Assembly (NCBI RefSeq): GCF_001050115.1
Contig: NZ_CP012024.1
Span: forward strand, 2,522,001 to 2,586,000
Direction: 5' to 3'
DNA length: 64,000 nucleotides
Source: Bacillus smithii
GTDB lineage: Bacteria > Bacillota > Bacilli > Bacillales > DSM-4216
The translations under genes were made by a program, and so were the position numbers. This document shows, one piece after another, positions 9,270-16,793 of this stretch (its first letter is position 1; every line of letters begins with the position of its first letter). A model generated the notes under the pieces. It was not told where the DNA came from and did not search any database. It saw only the letters and a list, made by a program, of their open reading frames with translations.

Positions 9270-9473
9270 TTATCTTGATAAACCGTTTAACTGCTGTTCT
9301 GCCATTTGGATTAATCGTTTTGTCATTTCTCCACCGACAGAACCGTTGGCGCGTGCTGTTGCATCCGGCCCAAGCTGCACACCAAATTCTTGCGCGATTT
9401 CTGCCTTCATTTGTTCAAGAGCATTTTCTACACCGGGAACTAAAAGCTGGTTAGACCGATTATTTCTAGCCAT
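9270..9473 (-). CDS. sspA: Alpha/beta-type small acid-soluble spore protein
   Basis: 67 residues. It coats and protects spore DNA in the forespore and is degraded at germination. The conserved blocks [18 protein letters not shown], the GPR protease site at the E-F bond in QEFGV, and [12 protein letters not shown] are all present. The start follows GGGAGGTGAAA. A sigma-G-like promoter lies 25 bases upstream and a terminator downstream, so it is a monocistronic forespore gene. Which paralogue of the ssp family it matches cannot be settled by eye; the position matches B. subtilis sspA. Confidence 0.95.
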   Translation of the reverse strand: MARNNRSNQLLVPGVENALEQMKAEIAQEFGVQLGPDATARANGSVGGEMTKRLIQMAEQQLNGLSR

Positions 9474-9497
9474 CCATTTTCACCTCCCTGTATTCAT

Positions 9498-9527
9498 TAA
9501 AATGTGCATAATCGGTCCGCTTTATTC
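9498..9527 (-). promoter_or_regulatory. Sigma-G-like promoter of sspA
   Basis: GAATA (9523-9527) and CATTTTA (9498-9504) on the minus strand are separated by 18 bases. This fits the forespore sigma-G pattern and sits directly before the SASP ribosome binding site. Confidence 0.7.
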
Positions 9528-9547
9528 CCGATGCAGTTCACAATACG

Positions 9548-10750
9548 TCAAAATAGGTCTTGAAACTCTTTCGATTCAAACTCTTCGCTGATCAAGAGCG
9601 TTTCTGTTTTTTCAACCGCTTCTCTTACATAAGGTTCAAAATCAAAAAAGCTTTCGTAGTGTTCCACCCTTTCCAATTTTGGTTTTGTCTTTGGAGAAGG
9701 CGGTGTAAAAATAGTGCAACAATCTTCATAAGGAAGAATGGATATATCATGCGTTCCAATTTTTCGAGAGATTTCAATAATTTCCAGTTTATCCATGGCA
9801 ATGAGCGGTCTTAGAACGGGTGTACTGGTCACATCATTGATGGCCAGCATACTTTCCATTGTTTGACTGGCTACTTGTCCCAAGCTTTCCCCAGTGACAA
9901 GTGCAAGTCCGCCGTTTTTCTTCCGGATTTCATCCGCAATGGTTAACATAAATCTTCTTGTCGAAGTCATCGTGTAATTAGCCGGAACCGTTTCATGGAT
10001 TTTTTGCTGGATTTCTGTAAACGGAACAATATGAAGTTTAATGGTTCCACCAAAGGATGTTAATTTTTTCGCCAAATCAATGACTTTTTGCTTAGCTCGT
10101 TCGCTTGTGTAAGGAGGACTAAAAAAGTGAACAGCCTCTATTTCTACTCCCCGTTTCATCATCATGTAACCTGCAACAGGGCTGTCAATTCCCCCCGACA
10201 ACAGCAACATTGCTTTTCCGCTTACACCGGCCGGAAGTCCTCCAGCTCCTTTGACCCACTCGCAGGATAAAAATACGCCCTCTTTTCGAACCTCTACTAA
10301 AAGTTCAATATCAGGATGCTTCACGTCGACCTTAATTCCGTCTATGTTTTTTAAAATGTGAGCCCCCAAAACAGAGTTCATTTCCTGGGAATCGATTTCA
10401 AACGTCTTATCCGAACGTCTTGCATTAATTTTAAACGTATTCCCAGGCGAAAAATTGGCTTTAACGAGCGTAAGCGCTGCTTCTTTGACTTTTTCGATGT
10501 TCTTCTCCGTCCGTACTACCGGGCTAAACGATTGAATTCCGAAAACATTCGATAGTTTTTCTTTGATTCTTTCATAGGAAGCCTCATTTAGAAGAAGATA
10601 CATGCGGTCTCTTCCTGCCTGAATTTGGATATTCCCTTCATTTTTCATGATATCTTTTATATTTTTTTTCAGTTTCGTCACAAAAACATTTCGGTTTCTG
10701 CCTTTTGTCGACAGCTCCCCGTATCGAATTAACACGCGATCGTAAATCAT
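9548..10750 (-). CDS. thiI: tRNA 4-thiouridine sulfurtransferase ThiI
   Basis: 400 residues. It adenylates U8 of tRNA and transfers sulfur to form 4-thiouridine. An N-terminal ferredoxin-like and THUMP region (about 1-165) is followed by the PP-loop LLLSGGIDSPVAGY. CCTIFTPPSPKTKP lies near the C-terminus. The rhodanese domain of E. coli ThiI is absent, as is usual in Bacillus. The ATG at 10750 is preferred over one two codons upstream, because only it has proper spacing from AGAGGAG. It follows iscS almost without a gap, so sulfur donor and acceptor are co-expressed. Confidence 0.95.
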   Translation of the reverse strand: MIYDRVLIRYGELSTKGRNRNVFVTKLKKNIKDIMKNEGNIQIQAGRDRMYLLLNEASYERIKEKLSNVFGIQSFSPVVRTEKNIEKVKEAALTLVKANFSPGNTFKINARRSDKTFEIDSQEMNSVLGAHILKNIDGIKVDVKHPDIELLVEVRKEGVFLSCEWVKGAGGLPAGVSGKAMLLLSGGIDSPVAGYMMMKRGVEIEAVHFFSPPYTSERAKQKVIDLAKKLTSFGGTIKLHIVPFTEIQQKIHETVPANYTMTSTRRFMLTIADEIRKKNGGLALVTGESLGQVASQTMESMLAINDVTSTPVLRPLIAMDKLEIIEISRKIGTHDISILPYEDCCTIFTPPSPKTKPKLERVEHYESFFDFEPYVREAVEKTETLLISEEFESKEFQDLF

Positions 10751-10752
10751 GG

Positions 10753-11895
10753 TCATCTCCTCTTTGTTTTCGTAATCGTAGGCAATAATTCTTTTAACGT
10801 CGTGATAAATTCTTTTGCCTCTTCCATTGTGTTTTCATACGATAAACTGATGCGAACGCTGAAATCTGCCTCTTTTTCCGGTACTCCCATAGCCAGTAAT
10901 GTACGGCTCGGCTGATTTTGCCGCGAAGAACAAGCACTTGTAGTCGACAGAAAGATCCCTTTTGATTCCAGCGCATGAACGAGCACTTCGCCTCGAACAC
11001 CGGATATGGCAAAATTAATGATATGAGGCGCCCCGGAATCCGGAGAATAAATCGTGACGTCTTCTATAGAGCGCAAACTCTTGAATAAATAACGGCGAAT
11101 ATTTTCCATTTCTTTCAAAGCCGTCTTTTGCTTTTCCATGGTCATTCGCAAAGCTTTTGCCATGGCAACAATCCCACCGGTGTTTTCAGTTCCGCTTCGC
11201 ACATTTTTTTCTTGGCTTCCTCCTGAAAATAGCGGCGAAATTCGAATGCCTTCTTTTATATAAAGAATGCCGGTTCCTTTTAAACCGTGGAATTTGTGTG
11301 CGGAAATAGAACAGAAATCAATGATTCCGTCAGACAGAGGCAAAGGAATTTTCCCCGCTCCTTGAACATGGTCAACATGGAAGAAAATTTTCGGGAAATT
11401 TTTCAATAGTTTTCCAATTTCTTCGACCGGTTGTATAGACCCAATTTCATTGTTGACATGCATAACGGAAACGAGAATGGTTTCCGGCCGAATCGCTTTT
11501 TCCACATCTTCCACTCGAACCATTCCTTTTTTATCCACAGGCAAATAAGTGACTTCAAAGCCAAGATCCTCCAACTGCTTGCATGCATTGTGCACGGAAG
11601 GATGTTCAATCGAAGTCGTGATAATATGGTTTCCTCGATGGCGGTATTGCAACGCAGTCCCCTTAATCGCCAAATTATTCGATTCTGTTCCGCCGGAAGT
11701 GAAAAACACTTCACTTGGTTTGCAACGAAGCAAAGAAGCAATCTGCTTTCTCGCTTCAGTCAATAATTTTTCCGCTTGTCCTCCAAAAGAATGGAGGGAA
11801 GACGGATTCGCATAAAAATTCTCATTTATTTTTAAAAATGACTCCATTACTTCCTTATATGGTTTTGTTGTGGCACTGTTATCGAAGTAAATCAT
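10753..11895 (-). CDS. iscS: Cysteine desulfurase (IscS/NifZ type) paired with ThiI
   Basis: 380 residues, PLP-dependent class V aminotransferase fold. The PLP lysine is in SISAHKFHGLKGTG, the PLP-contact histidine in TSIEHPSVHNACK, and the mobile persulfide cysteine in STTSACSSRQ. It supplies persulfide sulfur to ThiI. In B. subtilis the gene at this place is called nifZ and is dedicated to 4-thiouridine synthesis. The start follows AGAAGGTGTGAATT. The neighbouring braB gene of B. subtilis is missing. Confidence 0.93.
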   Translation of the reverse strand: MIYFDNSATTKPYKEVMESFLKINENFYANPSSLHSFGGQAEKLLTEARKQIASLLRCKPSEVFFTSGGTESNNLAIKGTALQYRHRGNHIITTSIEHPSVHNACKQLEDLGFEVTYLPVDKKGMVRVEDVEKAIRPETILVSVMHVNNEIGSIQPVEEIGKLLKNFPKIFFHVDHVQGAGKIPLPLSDGIIDFCSISAHKFHGLKGTGILYIKEGIRISPLFSGGSQEKNVRSGTENTGGIVAMAKALRMTMEKQKTALKEMENIRRYLFKSLRSIEDVTIYSPDSGAPHIINFAISGVRGEVLVHALESKGIFLSTTSACSSRQNQPSRTLLAMGVPEKEADFSVRISLSYENTMEEAKEFITTLKELLPTITKTKRR

Positions 11896-12002
11896 AATTC
11901 ACACCTTCTCTGTGAATGATTTCTCACACTCAAATACTAATAATAACATAGCCTGAAGTAGGGAACAATCAGAAAGAAAGCAGCTTATCATTCTAAAAGA
12001 CA

Positions 12003-12106
12003 GAAAAAAAGAAAGCAGACGATTCAAAGTAAGATTCGAACTCTTCCCCACAATCTAAGCCTGTTCTTAAATGGGGAGGCCAAATCCATTTGAATCAGCC
12101 GCTTTC
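12003..12106 (-). terminator. Long imperfect inverted repeat with T-run after ezrA
   Basis: Arms of about 19 bases (12011-12029 and 12088-12106) pair with two or three mismatches around a 58-base loop. On the minus strand they end in TTTCTTTTTTTCTG. The loop contains a short AAGA/TCTT hairpin with a GTTCGAA loop that resembles a tRNA T-arm, but no cloverleaf forms. Confidence 0.5.
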
Positions 12107-12107
12107 T

Positions 12108-13805
12108 TTAGTCTTTACCATCCATATTCAATAGATCCGATAGTTTTTTCAAAAATTGAGGATCCACTTTTTCCACTGCAGCTGCAGCTTGCTCAAGCGC
12201 CTCGCTGAATTCATAATTTCTAAAAGCTTTTTCCGCTTCTATCAGTTTTTCCCGAACGTTCGGATATTGGCTCCGATAACGATTACCATACTGGATGACT
12301 TTTTCCGCCAAAAACACCTGTTCAATCAATTCATCTGTTTTTTGATTGAGAACTTCCACCGCTTCCACAGCCAGTTCCAGCTTGTCTTGAACTTGGTTCA
12401 TGTTCAACGGCTTCATTTGAAGGCACTGAATGACCTCATTGATTCGTTCTGATGCATCCTCCATCAATGATTTATAGGAATCCGGCAAGCCGGGCACATT
12501 GCTTTTCGCCACTTTACGATGGGATTCGTGAATCATTCTTCTCAATTCTTCCAATTTATCTCTAGCGGCTAATTCATCTTTTCGCAAGTTCCCTAAAAAC
12601 TCCGCAAATCTCTCCTGCTCTTCTTGAAGCGATTCAATGCTTTTTCGAATCTCCATTAAATCATCGTTCAACAGCGAATAAGCAGACTGTTTGGCAAATA
12701 TTTTACTGGACACGATTTCATACCGTTTCTCCAACAGAGACAATTCTTTATCTAATTTCTTTGGCACATCAATTTGTTCGTCTACTAAATGATAACTTTC
12801 TTGAACAAGTTGGGTTTCTTCTTTCAGTTTTCTGTTGTTTTTTTTCAGTTTTTGCAGCAGCTCAAATGTTTGGTTGTTGTTTTGGATTATGTCATGCTTT
12901 GCTTTCACTTCTTTTTCCAACAATTCATACAGAAGGTCAATATTTTCCCTCGTCTCGTTCAACGAATCTTCTACTTCTTGAATTTCGGTTTTCGCGATTA
13001 AATCTTTATAAAGATCCAGCTCTTTCCGGATTCTCGCAATTTCTTTATCAAGCTGCAAATGATTAAGAATATACCCTTGCTCTTCCATTTCTTTATATCC
13101 TTCTTCAAGCTCATCCAGCTGGGAAGGAAGCAAGCTTGTGCATTCCGGAATCAGCACCGGTATACGCTCCATCTTATGCAGCAAATCCGCCATTTCTTCT
13201 TTCAGATTCAATACAAGCTCTCTTGCTTCCAAATAGTTCCCCTCAGCGGTCAGTTCTTCAAATTGATCGAATTGAGAGGACAGACTATCAAGCTTTATTT
13301 CCAATATAGGTGCGGTTTTTCCGTATGTATGACGATGAGCAAGCAGTCTTTTTCGAGCGGAACGATATTTTTCTTTTATCTCTTCCATATCTCTGCGGTT
13401 CTTTTCTTCACTGCCTACTAGTTCATTCAGCTCTTGCAATAAATTATCAATTTTCTCCTCTGCACTGTCCAAATTTTCTTCAATTTGTCTCATGATTTCT
13501 TGTGCTTTTCGAAAACGGTATTTGTCAATGCAACTCTCGGCATCTATCAGCTTTTCATCGATTGCCGGCAACTCCGTCGTAATGATTTCATCCCATGTTT
13601 GACGCCACCGTTCAAATAATTCTTCCGTTTGTCCAGTCATATTTAATTTTTTTACTTTTTTCAATTCATCCGCTACAGGTCGATTCATAATTTCGATTTT
13701 GCGTTTGTCCAATTGATCTACAACTTGATACTTTTTTCTTTTCATTAAGAAACCTATTGTGACCATTATGATGATCAATAAGAATGTGCCGATGACGAAC
13801 TCCAT
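12108..13805 (-). CDS. ezrA: Septation ring regulator EzrA
   Basis: 565 residues. One N-terminal membrane helix (EFVIGTFLLIIIMVTIGFL) is followed by a cytoplasmic rod of spectrin-like helical bundles rich in Glu, Lys and Leu. This is the classic EzrA layout and length. It acts on FtsZ to prevent extra Z-rings and links division to wall synthesis. The ATG at 13805 sits behind ACAGGGGGCTTACG; an upstream in-frame start lacks a site. It is flanked by intergenic structured DNA on the promoter side. Confidence 0.95.
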   Translation of the reverse strand: MEFVIGTFLLIIIMVTIGFLMKRKKYQVVDQLDKRKIEIMNRPVADELKKVKKLNMTGQTEELFERWRQTWDEIITTELPAIDEKLIDAESCIDKYRFRKAQEIMRQIEENLDSAEEKIDNLLQELNELVGSEEKNRRDMEEIKEKYRSARKRLLAHRHTYGKTAPILEIKLDSLSSQFDQFEELTAEGNYLEARELVLNLKEEMADLLHKMERIPVLIPECTSLLPSQLDELEEGYKEMEEQGYILNHLQLDKEIARIRKELDLYKDLIAKTEIQEVEDSLNETRENIDLLYELLEKEVKAKHDIIQNNNQTFELLQKLKKNNRKLKEETQLVQESYHLVDEQIDVPKKLDKELSLLEKRYEIVSSKIFAKQSAYSLLNDDLMEIRKSIESLQEEQERFAEFLGNLRKDELAARDKLEELRRMIHESHRKVAKSNVPGLPDSYKSLMEDASERINEVIQCLQMKPLNMNQVQDKLELAVEAVEVLNQKTDELIEQVFLAEKVIQYGNRYRSQYPNVREKLIEAEKAFRNYEFSEALEQAAAAVEKVDPQFLKKLSDLLNMDGKD

Positions 13806-13894
13806 CGTAAGCCCCCTGTTCCACATATGCCGTACTTTCTCTAAATAAACCCCGCTTTATTGTCCATAATTTCCCGCCTGTAAAAGAGGGGGAC

Positions 13895-14017
13895 GGACTA
13901 ATCCAGCTCCGGCTCCTAGGTGCTCGAGGTCACAATCCATCTTGCTGCGGTGGTTGAAATACTACCTCCTCGCAAGCTGTCTTGTGCTTGTCGCACCTAC
14001 AGTCGCCTCACTTTTTT
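13895..14017 (-). repeat. GC-rich structured element upstream of ezrA, possible dispersed repeat
   Basis: On the minus strand AGGTGC near 14000 pairs with GCACCT near 13920. Inside is a nested stem CTTGC/GCAAG with GGTGG..CTACC at its tip. It opens with AAAAAAGTGAGGCGA (14003-14017), shared apart from one base with the element upstream of ytcI. I recall similar AGTGAGGCGACT...GAGCTGGA repeats in other Bacillaceae, but cannot confirm this here. Confidence 0.45.
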
Positions 14018-14455
14018 ATTAATCCTTCTGCGGCTTAAGCCTCTGTTACAAAATCCCTTCCGGCTCTCTGCCTTCCGCCAAATCCCGCCGTGAGATATTT
14101 TGATTCAAAGGCAAACGCTGCTCTTATATGATATATAACTTATCCTTGTCCCTTCACCCAACAAGGATCCGTTACGGATAGTTCATCGTTTTATCGTAAA
14201 AATATCTTAATGTAAATATGATACCATGTGAATGATCTTTTTTGACAAATAAATTCTAATTTTTTACCAGGAAACTCAAAAATTTGATACACTTTTATTC
14301 ATACGAAAGAAATATCTTTTCATCGAGGATCCGACTTTCGATTCTCTCATTAAAATTGACTTTGCCGATCAATTATAATAAAGGTTTCGTTTCTAATCTT
14401 TATTTTAGCTTATTTCCATCATAAATTCGAGCATTTGAAAGGAGAAATACTATTT
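14018..14455. other. Intergenic region between ezrA and hisJ
   Basis: No gene seen. Contains a hairpin ATCCTTGT/ACAAGGAT near 14140-14170 and a TCCGTAACGGA palindrome just beside it. It is A/T-rich toward hisJ and should hold the divergent promoters. Confidence 0.4.
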
Positions 14456-15283
14456 ATGAGGGTCGATGGTCATATTCACACTCCTTATTGCCCGCACGGA
14501 ACCAATGATTCTTTCGAGTCGTACATAGAAACAGCCATTTCTCTTGGCTTTGAAAAAATAACCTTTACCGAACACGCCCCGCTTCCGGACGGATTTATTG
14601 ATACGACTCCGACGAAAGACAGCGGTATGGATCCCGGCCAAATCGATGATTACATAGAAGAAGTTTCCGAATGGAAAAAGAAATATAAAGGGATCATTGA
14701 TATCCAAATTGGACTGGAAGTGGATTACATCGAGGGGTACGAGCAAAAAACAAAAGAATTTTTGAATCGATACGGGCCGCTTTTGGATGATGCCATTTTA
14801 TCCGTCCACTTTCTAAAAAAAGGGAATGAGTGGTACTGCCTTGACTACAGCGCTGAGCTCTTTGGAAAGATCGTTGATGTTTTCGGCTCCGTTGAAAAGA
14901 CATATGAATGCTATTACGAGACGGTATTAAAATCCATAGCGGCAGATCTTGGCCCATATCGCCCGGCAAGAATCGGCCATGTCACGCTTGTTCGCAAATT
15001 TCAAAACAAATTTCCTTGCCGAAAATCTTTTGACCATATGATTGAATCGATTTTATCGGCTGTAAAGAAAAATAGCTTTTCCTTAGATTACAACGGTGCA
15101 GGCGTCCACAAACCGGATTGTCTGGAACCATACCCGTCGAATGACATCGCTTTGAAAGCAGCTGAAATGGGCATCCCTCTTATTTATGGATCAGACGCCC
15201 ATCAAGCAAAGGATCTTGGCCAAGGCAGAAAAAAGATGATCTTTTCTCTTCTTGAGGACGGCTCCGGCAAAACAGTCAAATAA
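14456..15283 (+). CDS. hisJ: Histidinol-phosphatase, PHP family
   Basis: 275 residues. It dephosphorylates histidinol phosphate in histidine synthesis using a metal centre. PHP motifs are visible: VDGHIHTPYCPHG at the N-terminus, FTEHAPLP, GLEVDYIEG, LSVHFLK, RIGHVTLVRKF and the final YGSDAHQAKDLG. The ATG at 14456 follows GAAAGGAG; a TTG seven codons upstream overlaps that site and is rejected. It stands apart from other his genes, as in B. subtilis. Its last eight bases overlap the end of refZ on the other strand. Confidence 0.93.
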   Translation: MRVDGHIHTPYCPHGTNDSFESYIETAISLGFEKITFTEHAPLPDGFIDTTPTKDSGMDPGQIDDYIEEVSEWKKKYKGIIDIQIGLEVDYIEGYEQKTKEFLNRYGPLLDDAILSVHFLKKGNEWYCLDYSAELFGKIVDVFGSVEKTYECYYETVLKSIAADLGPYRPARIGHVTLVRKFQNKFPCRKSFDHMIESILSAVKKNSFSLDYNGAGVHKPDCLEPYPSNDIALKAAEMGIPLIYGSDAHQAKDLGQGRKKMIFSLLEDGSGKTVK

Positions 15284-15923
15284 TTTTTCTGTCAAAATGA
15301 CGCGTTTCTTGCAAGGAGCATAACGTTGAGTCGATCCAACGCTCGATCATGATCATGTATTTTTCAACAAAATATTTTTCTTGAGGGAATGTGTGCCAAA
15401 CCTCCCGCAAATATTGACTTTGTAAAAACGGCATCGTCAGCAGCGATTTTAATTGAATGATCACTAAGCTTTCCGGAAGATTGGCGAAAATTCCCTCTTT
15501 GATTCCTTGTTCCAGGATCAAATGAAAAAGATATTTTTCCTTCACTAAATAGGACGCAATGATTTCACGCGAAATTTGGGAGTCAATAGACACTTCCCTC
15601 CAGACAAAACGAGTCAATAAATGATTTTCTCTTTGAAACGAAAGTATGCTCTTCAAGCCTTGTTTTAAGCATTCGTCCGGGGGCGCCATTTCAAGTAAAA
15701 ATACTTTTTCTTCCAGACAAGACAAATAGCCTTCAAAAAATTGGGTTAAACACGCTTCCAATAATCCTTGTTTTCCTTTAAAATAATAGGAGATATTCGC
15801 TGGGTTTACTTTCGCTTTTTTGGCTATGTCCCTTACCCCGGTTCCGTCATAGCCTTTTGTATTAAAAAGAACAATGGCTGCGTCCATAATTAATTCTTTC
15901 GTTTCCTTTAATGTTGCGTTCAT
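15276..15923 (-). CDS. refZ: TetR-family regulator RefZ (YttP)
   Basis: 215 residues. The N-terminal HTH (residues about 8-55: GVRDIAKKAKVNPANISYYFKGKQGLL) is a typical TetR domain; the rest is an all-helical ligand or dimer domain. In B. subtilis RefZ binds motifs near the origin and influences FtsZ and chromosome capture at sporulation. The identification rests on synteny (hisJ-refZ-ytsP) and the HTH sequence. The start follows a purine-rich AAGGAGAGAAGAGGGAAGAAA. It converges on hisJ with an eight-base overlap and diverges from ytsP. Confidence 0.85.
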   Translation of the reverse strand: MNATLKETKELIMDAAIVLFNTKGYDGTGVRDIAKKAKVNPANISYYFKGKQGLLEACLTQFFEGYLSCLEEKVFLLEMAPPDECLKQGLKSILSFQRENHLLTRFVWREVSIDSQISREIIASYLVKEKYLFHLILEQGIKEGIFANLPESLVIIQLKSLLTMPFLQSQYLREVWHTFPQEKYFVEKYMIMIERWIDSTLCSLQETRHFDRKII

Positions 15924-16235
15924 TTTCTTCCCTCTTCTCTCCTTAATTGATCGCGATGTTTAGGACAAAACAAAAACTGGGATTTTTGATTTCATTGATC
16001 GATCAGAATTTTCTGTTTTTTGACTGTTTGCCTTTCCCGTTTGAGAAATCGGGGATTCTCTTTGTTGCAAGGATGCGAATGACGGTGACGTGCCCATTGA
16101 TTATGTCTGCAACCTATCAAAGCTGTAAAACTTATTCTTTATCAAATTTCGGATTCATACGTAAAAATCCTTTATAATTTTATCGACATTTTCTTTCAGA
16201 ATCGACGTGAATTTTCAGAGAGAAGGGTGATCATG
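15924..16235. other. Divergent intergenic region refZ-ytsP
   Basis: No gene seen. Contains the perfect palindrome TGATCGATCA near 15994-16003, in a position where a TetR protein could act on both genes. That role is a guess. Confidence 0.35.
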
Positions 16236-16721
16236 ATGTTTCAAGCAGAAACGTACAAAGGCTCTAAAGAAGAGCAGTATCAACTCGTCATCAAACAATT
16301 GAAAGCCTTGATGGAGTCCGAAACGAACAGAATCGCCAATTTAAGCAATGCTTCCGCTTTATTAAATCAATTTCTTAAAGAAATAAATTGGGTCGGTTTT
16401 TATTTATATGAACAAGAAAAAAATGAACTTGTCCTCGGACCGTTTCAAGGACTGCCGGCCTGCGTCCGCATCCCGCTCGGAAAAGGGGTTTGCGGAACAG
16501 CCGCAGCAGAACGAAAAACCATCCGCGTAGAAGATGTCCATCAATTTCCCGGCCATATCGCCTGTGATGCCGCTTCCCAATCGGAAATAGTCGTTCCGAT
16601 GATTAAAGCGGGACAGTTAATCGGTGTTCTCGATATCGACAGTCCGATTATCAATCGTTTTGATGAGATCGATCAAAGCATGTTGGAACAATTTGTTCAT
16701 GCTTTAGTGGAATTTTTATAA
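16236..16721 (+). CDS. ytsP: GAF-domain free methionine-(R)-sulfoxide reductase (YtsP)
   Basis: 161 residues forming a single GAF domain. NWVGFYLYE, LGPFQG, and three cysteines in PACVRIP, GKGVCGTAA and HIACDAAS match the catalytic cysteine set of fRMsr enzymes, which reduce free Met-R-sulfoxide with thioredoxin. ATG codons occur at 16233 and 16236 behind AGAGAAGGG; the second has better spacing. It lies between refZ and the GGDEF gene as in B. subtilis. Confidence 0.88.
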   Translation: MFQAETYKGSKEEQYQLVIKQLKALMESETNRIANLSNASALLNQFLKEINWVGFYLYEQEKNELVLGPFQGLPACVRIPLGKGVCGTAAAERKTIRVEDVHQFPGHIACDAASQSEIVVPMIKAGQLIGVLDIDSPIINRFDEIDQSMLEQFVHALVEFL

Positions 16722-16741
16722 GAAAGGCTTGTTTGCTTTCG

Positions 16742-16782
16742 AAAAAAGAGGCAGATTCCAAATAAAATTTGGAATCTGCCTC
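16742..16782 (-). terminator. Strong terminator between ytsP and the GGDEF gene
   Basis: A perfect 15-bp stem (16748-16762 with 16768-16782) with a five-base loop, followed on the minus strand by six T. It can also stop ytsP transcripts. Confidence 0.88.
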
Positions 16783-16793
16783 ATCTCGTCTTG

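Noticed and set aside
12035-12060. Possible tRNA gene remnant (GTTCGAA loop)
   Set aside because: No acceptor, D or anticodon arm can be formed and no CCA is present.
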